64,000 nucleotides of DNA from Novosphingobium sp. JCM 18896 (GTDB lineage: Bacteria; Pseudomonadota; Alphaproteobacteria; Sphingomonadales; Sphingomonadaceae), in assembly GCF_025938095.1 (NCBI RefSeq), contig NZ_JAPCZF010000004.1, forward strand, positions 496,001 through 560,000. Direction: 5' to 3'. The notes under the pieces are model-generated. The model did no database searches and was not told where the DNA came from. It saw only the letters and a list, made by a program, of their open reading frames with translations. This document shows, piece by piece, positions 37,498 to 47,200 of this stretch. A program made the translations under genes and the position numbers. How positions within the stretch are numbered: position 1 is the first letter of the stretch; each line of letters begins with the position of its first letter.

Positions 37498-38871
37498 CTA
37501 TTCTGCACGCAGCAGCGCCATGAGCTCTGCCGCGGTTACCTCTTCCAGCGCGAGTACGGCATCGCGGATGCGTTCCGCCTGCGTCGCCGGGATCGCCAGG
37601 CTCGCCGAAGCGAGGAACTTGTCTGCGACCGCGCCGGCATCCATCGCGCGTTCGCCGGCGCCGCTGTTGACGCGGACATGGCGGTTCAGCACGCGGCCGT
37701 CGTCGAGCGTGACGGTGACGCCGCCCGAGAAGAAGGTCGGGAAGGCAGTGTCGGGATCTTCGTGGCATTTTACCCGTAGGGCGAGGTCGCGCACTTCGGC
37801 ATCGGCCAGGGCCTCAGGCAGCAGGTCGGGCAGGCCGAAGCGGCCGCGCAGCAGGCAATAGGCGACGACGAACTGCGCGCTGAACTTCGCCTCGTAGTCG
37901 GTGGTCGGCCGTTCCTTGGCTTCGGCTGGCTCGGCGATGATGTGCAGCGTCGGCTGGGCGAGGAAGGCGTCGACCTTGACGATCTTGGCCGAACCGATCT
38001 CGGCATGGAGGTCGATCGCGGCGTCGGCGCAGCCGTGGATGAAGTGGCAGACGGGGTAGGGCTTCAACGCGGTCTCGCCGAAATGCCAGACCTGGCCGAG
38101 ATCGTCGGACAGCGGCGCGAGCTTGGTGGCTTCGCCGTGGAGGTGCGTGTCGAACAGGCCGAACTTGCCTTCGTAGGGCCGCGTCGGTCCCTTGAAGCCC
38201 GAGCGCGCCAGATAGGCTGCGGTGATCCCTGCGACCGCGCCCCAGCCCGGGTGGAAGCGCTTGGTCCAGGCGCCTTCCTCGAGGAAGACCTGGATGCCCG
38301 ACGCCGTGCTGCCGGTGATGCCCTGCGCGGCGGTGATCTGCTCGGGGCTCAGCCCCAGCAGCCGCCCCGCCGTGACCGCGCTGGCGAAGTGCGAGACCAC
38401 CCCGGTCGCGTGATAGCCGACGTGGTGGAAACCGCCGTCGACCGCGAGACCGATGCGGATCCCGGTTTCGGCACCCGCGAGGAAGGCGGCGAGGAGGTCC
38501 TTGCCGCTGGCGCCGAGCGTTTCCCCGAGCGCCAGCGCGACGGGCAGGCTCGTGCAGGTCGGATGGATGATCGAGGCGAGGTGGGTATCGTCGAAGTCGA
38601 GGCCGTGGATCAGGATCGCGTTGACCAGCGCAGCGTCGCGCGGCGCGAGCCGTGCGCGATGGCCGATCACCGAGCAGTCGCCGGTGCCGCCCATGGCCGT
38701 CACCCCCTCGACCGCGCTCCGGCCATAGGTCTGGACCGTCGAGGCGAGCCCGAGTCCGAGGCCGTCGAGAATGTGCAGCTTCGCGCGCAGCCGCACGGCT
38801 TCGGGCACCTCGGCCAATCGGAATTCGGTCGCGAACTGTGCGATGCGCTGCGCGGGCGTAGCTTCGGGCAT
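37498..38871 (-). CDS. MmgE/PrpD family protein
   Basis: 457 residues from the ATG at 38871. Family features: HILDGLGLGLAS, HGLDFDDTHLASIIHPT near residue 90, GYHATGVVSHFASAVTAGRLLGLS, and KRFHPGWGAVAGI. PrpD is 2-methylcitrate dehydratase; other members hydrate or dehydrate related acids. In this cluster it would hydrate the product of TcuA/PrpF before lyase cleavage. It is first in the minus-strand operon. A TTG at 38907 is an alternative start. Confidence 0.87.
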   Translation of the reverse strand: MPEATPAQRIAQFATEFRLAEVPEAVRLRAKLHILDGLGLGLASTVQTYGRSAVEGVTAMGGTGDCSVIGHRARLAPRDAALVNAILIHGLDFDDTHLASIIHPTCTSLPVALALGETLGASGKDLLAAFLAGAETGIRIGLAVDGGFHHVGYHATGVVSHFASAVTAGRLLGLSPEQITAAQGITGSTASGIQVFLEEGAWTKRFHPGWGAVAGITAAYLARSGFKGPTRPYEGKFGLFDTHLHGEATKLAPLSDDLGQVWHFGETALKPYPVCHFIHGCADAAIDLHAEIGSAKIVKVDAFLAQPTLHIIAEPAEAKERPTTDYEAKFSAQFVVAYCLLRGRFGLPDLLPEALADAEVRDLALRVKCHEDPDTAFPTFFSGGVTVTLDDGRVLNRHVRVNSGAGERAMDAGAVADKFLASASLAIPATQAERIRDAVLALEEVTAAELMALLRAE

Positions 38872-38949
38872 GGGTCTCGCTCGGTTGTCGTTCTGCAGGC
38901 CTTTCAAGTGGCCCGGTCGACTGCGCTCCTGACATCGGATCGATGCATG

Positions 38950-38962
38950 GTCAACTGTTGAC
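38950..38962. promoter_or_regulatory. Palindromic operator candidate GTCAAC-t-GTTGAC
   Basis: A perfect 6-1-6 palindrome in the divergent promoter region between mmgE and the aldehyde dehydrogenase. Symmetry and T-GT-AC content fit FCD-type GntR operators, and a gntR gene lies in the operon. It overlaps a TTGACA (38958-38963) that could be the -35 of the rightward promoter, with a weak -10 around 38981. Binding there would shut the rightward genes and probably both directions. Confidence 0.65.
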
Positions 38963-39032
38963 AGTTTTCTATCTGCACGAAATAGGTCTCGCGTTAGCGC
39001 GCTGCCGCACCCCTGCCAGGAACGATGAAGCC

Positions 39033-40511
39033 ATGACCACGACCTATCAGCTTTTCATCGACGGCCGCTGGCGGCCGGCCTCGGACGGCGCGACCCTGCC
39101 GGCGATCAATCCCTACAACCAGGAGGTCCACGCGACGATTCCCGTCGCCACCGCGGCCGACGTCGAAGAGGCGATCCAAGCCGCCCGCCGTGCGTTCGAC
39201 CAGACCTGGTCGAAGACCACGCCCGGCGAGCGCGCCAAGCTGCTCAACAAGGTCGCCGACCTGCTCGACGCCGATGCGAGCCGCATGGCGCTGCTCGAGA
39301 CCACCGACAACGGCAAGGTCATCCGCGAGACCTCGAGCCAGATGGGCTATGCCGCGCGGATCTTCCGCTACTACGCCGCCTGGGCCGACAAGATGCACGG
39401 CGACGTGATCCCGCTCGACCAGAAGGACACGCTCGATCTGGCGATCAAGGTGCCCTACGGCGTGGTCGCCTGCGTCACCGCCTGGAACTCGCCCGTCGCG
39501 ATCCTGACCAACACGCTGCCGGCCGCGCTGGCTGCGGGCAACTGCGTGATCCTCAAGCCCAGCGAGCACGCCTCGACCACCACGCTCGAAATGGCCAGGC
39601 TCTGCGAGGCGGCGGGCTTCCCCGCGGGCGTGGTCCAGGTCGTCACCGGCGCGGGCGAGGTCGGCGCGGCGCTGACGGGCTCGACCCTGGTCGACAAGAT
39701 CTCGTTCACCGGCAGCCCCGGCGTCGGCCGGCTGATCGCGGCCAAGGCCGGTGCCAATCTCAAGCCGGTGACGATGGAACTCGGCGGCAAGAGCCCCAAC
39801 ATCGTGTTCGACGATGCCGACTTCGACCGCGCGCTGATCGGCGCGCTCGCGGGCATCTTCGGCGCCACCGGCCAGACCTGCATCGCCGGCTCGCGGCTCC
39901 TCGTGCAGCGCGGCATCTACGACCGCATGGTCGAGGGCCTGGCCGCGCGGGCCAAGCAGATCGTCATGGGCGATCCGCGCGATCCCGCGACCGAGATGGG
40001 CACGGCCGCCAACGAGCCGCAGTTCGCCAAGATCCTGTCGTTCATCGAAGCGGCCAAGGGCGACGGCGCCCGCCTCGTCGCCGGCGGTGGCCGCGCCGAG
40101 GGGCCGGGGCTCGACAAGGGGTTCTTCATCGAGCCGACGATCTTCGCCGACGTGCGCAACGGCATGAAGGTCGCGGCCGAGGAGATCTTCGGTCCGGTCC
40201 TGTCGATCATCCCCTTCGCCGACGAGGACGAAGCCGTCGCGATCGCCAACGACACGCCCTATGGCCTGGCCTCGGGTGTCTGGTCGGAGAACATCAGCCG
40301 CTGCCTGCGCATGATGCGATCGATCCAGTCGGGCGTGGTCTGGGTCAACACCTACCGCGTCGCCGCCCCGCAGGCCCCGTTCGGCGGCATGAAGGATTCA
40401 GGCTTCGGCCGCGTCCGCGGCGAGGCCGGCATCCAGGAGTTCATGCAGACCAAGAACGTCTTCATCGACTTCTCCGGCGACAAGCGCGATCCTTTCTCCA
40501 TGAAGTTCTGA
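39033..40511 (+). CDS. NAD(P)-dependent aldehyde dehydrogenase
   Basis: 492 residues. It shows the Asn in VTAWNSP, the Rossmann GSPGVGR, the general-base Glu in MELGGKSPN and the catalytic Cys in GQTCIAGSR. The C-terminal tail is FGRVRGEAGIQEF. It oxidises an aldehyde to a carboxylate and would supply the acid for the dehydrogenase/isomerase/lyase steps; the actual aldehyde is not evident. The ATG at 39033 follows AGGAAC; upstream in-frame sequence contains the promoter. Confidence 0.92.
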   Translation: MTTTYQLFIDGRWRPASDGATLPAINPYNQEVHATIPVATAADVEEAIQAARRAFDQTWSKTTPGERAKLLNKVADLLDADASRMALLETTDNGKVIRETSSQMGYAARIFRYYAAWADKMHGDVIPLDQKDTLDLAIKVPYGVVACVTAWNSPVAILTNTLPAALAAGNCVILKPSEHASTTTLEMARLCEAAGFPAGVVQVVTGAGEVGAALTGSTLVDKISFTGSPGVGRLIAAKAGANLKPVTMELGGKSPNIVFDDADFDRALIGALAGIFGATGQTCIAGSRLLVQRGIYDRMVEGLAARAKQIVMGDPRDPATEMGTAANEPQFAKILSFIEAAKGDGARLVAGGGRAEGPGLDKGFFIEPTIFADVRNGMKVAAEEIFGPVLSIIPFADEDEAVAIANDTPYGLASGVWSENISRCLRMMRSIQSGVVWVNTYRVAAPQAPFGGMKDSGFGRVRGEAGIQEFMQTKNVFIDFSGDKRDPFSMKF

Positions 40512-40522
40512 GGAATAAGACC

Positions 40523-41437
40523 ATGACCTATCTCGTCGCCGACGATCTCCCGCAGGAACCCGCCGGCCATCGCTTCCGCGCCTTGGTCGAAAGCCCGGGA
40601 ATCGCCAGGTTGCCGGGTGCCTACAACGGGCTGTCGGCGCTGCAGGCGAAAGCCGCCGGTTTTCAGGGCCTCTATCTCTCGGGTGCGGCGATGTCGGCGC
40701 AGATGGGGCTGCCCGACCTCGGCATCATGACGATCGACGACGTCTGCTTCTTCACGCGCCAGGTATCGCGCGCGAGCGGGCTGCCGATTCTCGTCGATGG
40801 CGACACGGGCTTCGGCGAAGCGCTCAACGTCATGCAGATGGTTCGCGCTTTCGAGGATGCGGGCGCCGGCGCGGTGCAGATCGAGGATCAGCTCCTGCCC
40901 AAGAAATGCGGACATCTGAACGACAAGAAGCTGGCGCCCGCGGCCGACATGGCCGCCAAGGTCGCGGCGGCGCGCAAGGCGCGGCGCCACCTCTACATCG
41001 TCGCACGCACCGATGCGCTCGAACGCGAGGGGCTAGAGGGGGCGATCGCGCGTGCCAAGCTCTACGTCGAGGCGGGCGCCGACGCGATCTTCCCCGAGGC
41101 ACTCAACGATGCCGAAGCCTTCGCGCGCTTCGCCGCGGAAGTGAAAGTGCCGCTGCTCGCCAACATGACCGAATTCGGCAAGACGCCTTTCATGACCGCG
41201 CAGCAGTTCGAGCAACTCGGCTACAAGATGGTGATCTGGCCGGTCAGCGCCTTGCGCATGGCCGCCAAGGCGCATGAGGAGCTCTATGCGACCTTGCGAA
41301 GCGAGGGTTGGGTCAAACCGCTGGTCGATCGCATGCAGACGCGCGCCGAGCTCTATGCGACGATCGGCTATCACGAATACGAGGAACTCGACGGCACGAT
41401 CGCCCGCTCGTTGATCCCGAACGGGAACCCCGATTGA
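40523..41437 (+). CDS. Isocitrate lyase/PEP mutase-family lyase (PrpB-like)
   Basis: 304 residues with the superfamily active site: DGDTGFGEA for metal binding, EDQLLPKKCGH containing the catalytic Cys, and ARTDALEREG. PrpB cleaves 2-methylisocitrate to pyruvate and succinate; 2,3-dimethylmalate lyase is a related possibility. It begins 11 bp after the aldehyde dehydrogenase. No prpC or acnD is in the window, so this is not the standard methylcitrate cycle. Confidence 0.9.
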   Translation: MTYLVADDLPQEPAGHRFRALVESPGIARLPGAYNGLSALQAKAAGFQGLYLSGAAMSAQMGLPDLGIMTIDDVCFFTRQVSRASGLPILVDGDTGFGEALNVMQMVRAFEDAGAGAVQIEDQLLPKKCGHLNDKKLAPAADMAAKVAAARKARRHLYIVARTDALEREGLEGAIARAKLYVEAGADAIFPEALNDAEAFARFAAEVKVPLLANMTEFGKTPFMTAQQFEQLGYKMVIWPVSALRMAAKAHEELYATLRSEGWVKPLVDRMQTRAELYATIGYHEYEELDGTIARSLIPNGNPD

Positions 41438-41496
41438 TGTAACGGGATGACCCAGAAGAGTGCCTCAGGCGCCAAGAAGGGGGAGGATGCAGTGAC

Positions 41497-41619
41497 ATGT
41501 TCATCAAGCTTCTTGATGATCTATCGACGGCCTTGGTGGGTACGACGTTCGCGCCGCATCAATGGCTCGGCGCGACGATCTTCCTGGTAGGTCTCGTCAT
41601 TTTCGTTTGGCCGGAATGA
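41497..41619 (+). CDS. Possible 40-residue membrane peptide
   Basis: A short ORF with GGGGGAGG about ten bases before the ATG. The product has an amphipathic N-terminus (FIKLLDDLSTALV) and a helix LGATIFLVGLVIFVW. It lies 59 bp after the lyase gene. No family is recognised; it may be a genuine small membrane protein or a remnant. Confidence 0.45.
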   Translation: MFIKLLDDLSTALVGTTFAPHQWLGATIFLVGLVIFVWPE

Positions 41620-41783
41620 TATCGGCGCGGATCATGGCAAGCGCTGCCAGAGATTGATGGGCCGCGGGGCGTTGGTCTTGGTCGTCGAGATCGAAAAACA
41701 AGCCTGAGCGGGGCTCTCGCATGCCGTCGTCTACATCGACGCCAAGGTCCGGCCCCTATTCTCGATTTTGGTGTGGCTGAGCG

Positions 41784-41953
41784 GATATCGCCGGCTCGCA
41801 GGGCTAGTTTGTATTGATGATCGACGCTTTCGCCCGGCGCGGCGAGTTCGTGCCATAAGATGACGTTCGTCCCCACCGGCGGAGTGCACAAGCCGGTTGA
41901 ACTAAGCACCAGAAACCGATTGATTCCGAATCGGGTCAATTCGATCGGAGCGT
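41784..41953 (-). pseudogene. Remnant resembling TRAP transporter DctM C-terminus
   Basis: On the minus strand about 55 codons read ELTRFGINRFLVLSSTGLCTPP followed by VGTN. This resembles the conserved G-L-TPPVG segment near the C-terminus of DctM-type TRAP large permeases. Flanking residues no longer look membrane-spanning and no initiation region fits, so it would be a decayed fragment. It lies beside a tricarboxylate-type catabolic cluster that otherwise lacks a transporter. The remaining bases of 41620-41954 show nothing I can name. Confidence 0.4.
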
Positions 41954-41954
41954 T

Positions 41955-42422
41955 GTGGAACACGAAGTCTTGAGGAACCTCTCCGGGAGGCAGCGGCAGT
42001 TGCTGGAGCTTGTCGCCGAAGGCTGTGTCAAATCCAAGGCGCTCGCGAACAGGACCGGGATTGCCGCCGGCACCGTCGACAACCAGTTGCAGCAGGCGGC
42101 CAAGGCCCTGGGCGTCGTGGGCAGGCATGCCGCCGCGGAACGCTACAGTGCGCTCAAGGAAAATTCTCACGATCCCTCTCACGTGAGAATTTCCCCCCTT
42201 CCAACACCCCGGGAAATCACGCCATCTCGAAAGGCCGGCGCTGTTCGGCGCGGACTGAGGAGGATCGGTCGCTTCTTCCTCGGTCCCGCGTTGGGCGGTG
42301 AGGAGTTCAGGCTCCGGTGGGATCAGATAACGCTGCGCATCATGTGGGTGGCAATGGTTTGTCTGACGACCTTCCTGGCTCTGGTGCTGTTCGTTCTGGG
42401 CATCATCAAGACGTTCGACTGA
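41955..42422 (+). CDS. LuxR-type HTH protein with C-terminal membrane anchor
   Basis: 155 residues from a GTG. An N-terminal LuxR/GerE-like helix-turn-helix (LSGRQRQLLELVAEGCVKSKALANRTGIAAGTVDNQLQQAAKAL, about 8-52), a basic linker, then one membrane helix (about 128-150, IMWVAMVCLTTFLALVLFVLGII). It would be a transcription factor tethered to the inner membrane by its C-terminus. It starts a run of four small same-strand genes. Confidence 0.75.
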   Translation: MEHEVLRNLSGRQRQLLELVAEGCVKSKALANRTGIAAGTVDNQLQQAAKALGVVGRHAAAERYSALKENSHDPSHVRISPLPTPREITPSRKAGAVRRGLRRIGRFFLGPALGGEEFRLRWDQITLRIMWVAMVCLTTFLALVLFVLGIIKTFD

Positions 42423-42472
42423 TTTGTCATCACATCACCGCGGATCCCCTGGATCGCGGAGAAGGGGAAGCC

Positions 42473-42847
42473 ATGCTCAAATTTCAGGAGGCCGCCGTGC
42501 ATGTCATCGGCGGGGACATCCGAACGACGCTCGACACCATGGACCAGGCCTTCGCATCGCATCTGCGACTGGCGGCCGAAGCCGTCGAGGCCATGCGCGG
42601 ATCGGGCATGCCGGTCGCGCAGTCCCAACGCCTGATGACCATGCTGCACGAAGGGCATTCGGCGGGACTTGCCTGGCGCCAGAAGATGCAGACGTCCATC
42701 GGTCTGATGCAGGCGTTTCACCGCCGCAGCAACCAGGCCGAAACGGGGGCGGGTTGCCCCGAAGGATGGGACGACATCGGTTTCTTCACGTCGGGCTCGA
42801 TCGCCGAGGCCGAGGCCCCAGAGGCCGCGATGGTCGAGGCGCCCTAG
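42473..42847 (+). CDS. Hypothetical protein
   Basis: 124 residues, mostly predicted helical (TTLDTMDQAFASHLRLAAEAVEAMRGS; QRLMTMLHEGHSAGLAWRQKMQTSIGLMQAFHRR), with an acidic C-terminus. It is Met-rich in the middle. A good GGAGAAGGGGAAG precedes the ATG at 42473. It lies 50 bp after the membrane-anchored HTH gene. No family recognised. Confidence 0.7.
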   Translation: MLKFQEAAVHVIGGDIRTTLDTMDQAFASHLRLAAEAVEAMRGSGMPVAQSQRLMTMLHEGHSAGLAWRQKMQTSIGLMQAFHRRSNQAETGAGCPEGWDDIGFFTSGSIAEAEAPEAAMVEAP

Positions 42848-42904
42848 TCTGGATCGGATGCATCGCGAATTGACGCGGTGCGACCGGCTCGATCTCATCC
42901 CGGC

Positions 42905-43387
42905 ATGATCATAGGCCTCCTTTACTGGACCGTCGCTGCGGCATGCTGGGCCTATGCCCTGGCCTATGGCGGCAAGCCGAGCCGCTGGGCATTCGCCTGT
43001 TTCGTGATGGCCATGCTGGGCACCACGGTCGCGACACCCGGCTCGGGTTTTGCCGGGGTCGTCGGCCTGGTGAAGGTCGAGGCCTGGAGCCGGATGAACC
43101 CCGTGCTCCTTGCAACCGATACGCTTTATTTTCTGGGATTGTACGTCGCCGCACTCTCGTGTCGGAGGCACTGGCTGATCTGGTCCGCGGGTCTCCAGTT
43201 CGTTTGCGTGGCGACACATTTCGGCCCCCTGCTGGATCCGGGCACCAACGCGAAGCTCTATCGCGGCCTGGAAACCGTGTGGTCGATACCGATGCTCGCG
43301 ACGATGGTCGTCGGCATTTTCAAGGATCGGAGGTACGAACGCCGTGTCGCTTCCACATACCCGCCCTCACGGCGCCGGCCAGCCTGA
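42905..43387 (+). CDS. Polytopic membrane protein, hypothetical
   Basis: 160 residues with about five hydrophobic segments (GLLYWTVAAACWAYALAYG; WAFACFVMAMLGTTVA; LLATDTLYFLGLYVAAL; LIWSAGLQFVCVATHFG; IPMLATMVVGIF). The start at 42905 is preferred to 42878 because the first helix begins there. The 3' end overlaps the next gene by 44 bp. No function assigned. Confidence 0.72.
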   Translation: MIIGLLYWTVAAACWAYALAYGGKPSRWAFACFVMAMLGTTVATPGSGFAGVVGLVKVEAWSRMNPVLLATDTLYFLGLYVAALSCRRHWLIWSAGLQFVCVATHFGPLLDPGTNAKLYRGLETVWSIPMLATMVVGIFKDRRYERRVASTYPPSRRRPA

Positions 43388-43931
43388 CTCTGGCGAGATT
43401 CAGGCAAGGCTCCAGGATTTGCAGGCGCAGGTCTGGGAACTTGTCCGCCAGGTCGCCTTTCTTGCCGAAGCCTGCGCAAGCCCGTCCGAGGTCTCGGTGT
43501 CGGCTTTCGAACGCTCTCCGCCGCCGCTTGGCGTGGTCGCGGAAGACGGCAGCGTGAACCTCGTCTGCAATGCCGGACCGTCATTGCCCGATCCGCGGCT
43601 GCTGCGACGCATCGTCCGCAATCGGCAGGCGCGAGCCAAGTTCTTCGGCAGTCTGCCCTTCGCGGACCCGGCCTGGGACATCCTTCTGGACCTTGCCGCG
43701 GCTCGCATCGAACGCCAGCGCGTTTGCGTCACCTCGCTGTGCATAGCTTCCGGCGTGCCGCCGACCACGGCGCTGCGATGGATAAAGGTCCTGACCAACG
43801 CTGGTCTGTTGACCCGCGTGAACGATGAGACCGACCGGCGCCGCACGTTCATTGCGCTCTCCGATCGCGCGGCCGACGCCATGGCTCGCTATTTCGCGCA
43901 AATCGGGGAGGGCGGTGTGCAATCGATCTAG
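43344..43931 (+). CDS. MarR-like winged-helix protein
   Basis: 195 residues from a GTG with GGAGG eleven bases upstream. The N-terminal third has a short coiled region (QARLQDLQAQVWELVRQVAFLAEA). The C-terminal winged helix (about 105-185) includes CVTSLCIASGVPPTTALRWIKVLTNAGLLTRVNDETDRRRTFIALS, which matches MarR-type reading heads. It ends the four-gene run and probably acts as a transcriptional regulator. Confidence 0.78.
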   Translation: MSLPHTRPHGAGQPDSGEIQARLQDLQAQVWELVRQVAFLAEACASPSEVSVSAFERSPPPLGVVAEDGSVNLVCNAGPSLPDPRLLRRIVRNRQARAKFFGSLPFADPAWDILLDLAAARIERQRVCVTSLCIASGVPPTTALRWIKVLTNAGLLTRVNDETDRRRTFIALSDRAADAMARYFAQIGEGGVQSI

Positions 43932-44268
43932 CGAAGCGCGACGGGATGATGGGGCTTCGCAACCGTCGCCGGCTCTTCTCTGGAATAGGTGTGATCGGAC
44001 CATCGGCGCTTCGTCGACGCGTGTCTGAGCATTCGGGCCGAGAGGGCGCCCTGGCTTATGCCAAGGCGCCCTTCTGGTGTCAGAACTAGGAGAAGGCGTG
44101 GGTTGGACCGAGGAGAGAGAGCGTCCGGACCCACACGAGGTTTCTAGGCGGGTATGGTTAACAAATCCTTCACGTCCCTCGGAGGATCGACGTGAAGCCG
44201 TCGCTGCGTCAGCCGTATGTGGTCGCCTCGTACTGGCTTCGGTCGCTGCGGCCGACATTCCGATTGCG
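43932..44268. other. Convergent intergenic region
   Basis: 337 bp between the MarR-like gene and the convergent three-domain glycosyltransferase gene. It contains one strong hairpin (listed separately). Beyond that I see no gene or RNA. Confidence 0.5.
44043..44072. terminator. Bidirectional terminator-like hairpin
   Basis: Arms 44043-44055 and 44060-44072 pair at 12 of 13 positions around a TTAT loop. The stem is very GC-rich and sits between convergent genes; the downstream CTTCTGG is only weakly T-rich, so termination efficiency is uncertain. Confidence 0.65.
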
Positions 44269-47200
44269 CTAGGCCGGCACCGCCGCGACCCGGCCGCTGC
44301 GCTCGAGCTTGCCCCAGCCGACGACCCAGCCGCCGATCGCGGAAGCGATCGCGCGTAGCACGACCCAGTACATGATCTGGCGATAGACGATCCTCTGCGC
44401 GACCAGCAGGAGGGCCGGATAACGCGCGCGGTTGCCGTCGAGGCGATAGGCGATCCAGCCGCAAAGGACGTCGATCGCGGTGAAGGCCAGCCAATAGAGC
44501 CCCATCGACGCGACGTCGCCGCTGGTCTGCGCCCAGCCGTGCTGGACGACCCGCAGCGCGGTGGCGACGATCGATATCAGCAGCGCGATGTCGATCAGCG
44601 GCGAAACCACCGCGAAGGCGATCTGGAACAGCCAGGCTTGCGGGAGCCCGACCAGCGCGAGCCCCGAAGGCCGGCCTTGCCGCAGTATCGTGCGGTGCTT
44701 CCACAGGCACTGCAGCGTGCCGAAGGCCCAGCGATAGCGCTGGCGCGCCAGGGCGCGGAAGGTTTCGGGCGCCTCGGTCCAGGCCGTGGCGCGCGGATCG
44801 TAGGTGACGCGCCAACCCGCGCGTTGAATGGCGATGGTGAGGTCCTGATCCTCGGCCAGCGTGTCCTCGGGATAACCGCCGACGCAATCGAGCGCGGCGC
44901 GCCGCCAGGCGCCGACGGCCCCGGGGACGACGGTCATCGCGTCGAAGCCGGCGAGCGCGCGACGCTCGAGATTCTGCGCGGTGATATATTCGATGGCCTG
45001 CCACCGCGCGACCAGGTTGACGCGATTGCCCACGCGCGCGTCGCCGGCGACGGCACCGATCCGCGGATCGGCGAACCAGCGCGCGAGCCGGCGGATCGTC
45101 AGCGGTTCGAACTGGGTATCGGCATCGAGTGCGATCACGATCTCGCCGGTGGCGTGAAGCAGCGCGCGATTGAGCGCCGCGGCCTTGCCGCCATTGGCGA
45201 GCCTGAGCAGGGTCACCCGCGGCTCATCGCCGAAAGCGGCGGCGACGACGCGGCTGGTGGCATCGCTCGACCCGTCATCGGCCACGATCACCTGCAGCGC
45301 GGGATAGTCGCTGGCGAGGACGCGCGCGATCGACGCGGCGATCACGCGTTCCTCGTTGTAGGCCGGGATGATCACCGAGACGCTGGGCGTGAAGGTCGGC
45401 GGATCGGCGCGGAGCCGGCGGCTCTGGAGCCAGGCAAGCCCGGCCATGACCACGGCGCGCGCCACGCCCAGCGCGATGGCGAGATAGAACAGCCAGGCCA
45501 GGAGCGCGCTGAGCGCGGCCAGGCAGACGAAGATCGCCACGTCGGCGCGGACGGCCCAGAGATCCTGCCCGGCGATGCGCGGCATCGCCTGCGAAGGCGG
45601 GACGCCGACCAGTTGCGAAGCGGGAACGAAGCGATAGCCCTCGGCCTTCAGCGCCGCGACGATACGGGGCAGGGCCGCCACCGTCTCGGCGCGGTCGCCG
45701 CCGCCGTCGTGGAGCAGGATGACGTTGCCCGAACTGGTCGGCGTCGCCGCGTGGACCTGGTCGAGCGTCTGGCGGACGATCGCATCGGTGCCGGGGCGCT
45801 GCCAGTCGCCGGGATCGACGTGCAGGCCGACCACCGTATAGCCCGCCCGCTGTGCTTCGAGTGCCGGCCCGAGTTCGTCGATCGTGGTCGGCTCGGCATC
45901 GCCGAAATAGGGCGCGCGGAACAGCGACATGCGGTGTCCGGTATAGGCTTCGACCAGCCGCTGCGTGGCGTTGAGCTCGAGCCGGGTCTGCGGTTCGCTG
46001 GCATTGGCGAGGTTGGGGTGGGTGTAGCTGTGGTTGCCGAGCTCGTCGCCGTCGGCGATGATGCGGTTGAGCAGGCCCGGTTGCGACAGGGCGTTCTCGC
46101 CGATCACGAAGAACGTTGCGGGCACATGCAAGTGTTCGAGCTCGTCGAGGATCTTGGGCGTCCAGGTCGGATCGGGACCATCGTCGAAAGTCAGCGCCAG
46201 CAGCTTGGGATCGGCGGCGCCGGCGCGCTGCACGACATAGGGCGTGGGCAGGGTATCGTAGCGCTCGTCGCGGATCATGCCGGCGGCGTCGCGCGTGACC
46301 TGGCGGCTCCCATCGGTCGGCGTGGCGGTGATGCGCAGGATCTCGCCGCTGCCCTCGACGTCGGTGCCGAGGAGGGCGGTCAGCCGCGACAGGTCGGGAA
46401 GGCCACCCGCGCGGAAGGCGTGGAGATCGGACCAGAAGCCCGGATCCTCGCTGCCCAGCCGCCACAGCGCGACGTCGCCCAGCCCCAGCCGTCCCAGGGC
46501 GGTGAGCTGATTCGAGCTGGCCGCGGCATCGAGCATCCAGACGACGTGATGTTCGCCGTTCTCGTCATAGGCGAAGCCGGAATTGCCGCTGGCGGCGTCG
46601 AAGGTGATCGGTGCCTCGCTGTCGTGTGCCGCCAGCCAGGCTTCCTCGATCGACAGCGCATCGGTGGTCTTGCCGTGCCAGTCGTAGGCATAGCTGCCGA
46701 GCGCGACGACGAGCTTGTCCGCGCCGATGATCTGCCGCGCATGTTCGACCTTGCTGACGAACCAATCCTGCGCGGCGATCGGTCCGGCTGTGCCGCCTTC
46801 CCAATGCTGGTCGTAGGCCATGAGGATCAGCTTGTCCGAGGCCTTGGCCAGGGCGGCGATCGGCCAGTCGGGATTGTCGACCGGCGCGGTGACGGCGATG
46901 CTGGTTCCGGCGGGCAGCGCGCGGCGCACCTGCCCGAGAAATCCCAGGTAATCGGGCATCGCGCCGGCGGGGAGCGCCTCGAAGTCCATCACCAGTCCCG
47001 CATCGTGGTGCGCCGTGACGAAGGCCGCCAGACGGGCGGCGAGATCGCGGCGCTGGGCCGAATCGCGCAGCAGGGCGGCCGCACCGGTTCCGTCCCAGGA
47101 GGAACGGTCATCGTCGAAGTTCTGGACCATCGGCAGGACCTGCGGGGCATCCTTCATGCCGGCGATCGCTCGGTCGAATCCCGGATCGGCTTGCACGCTG

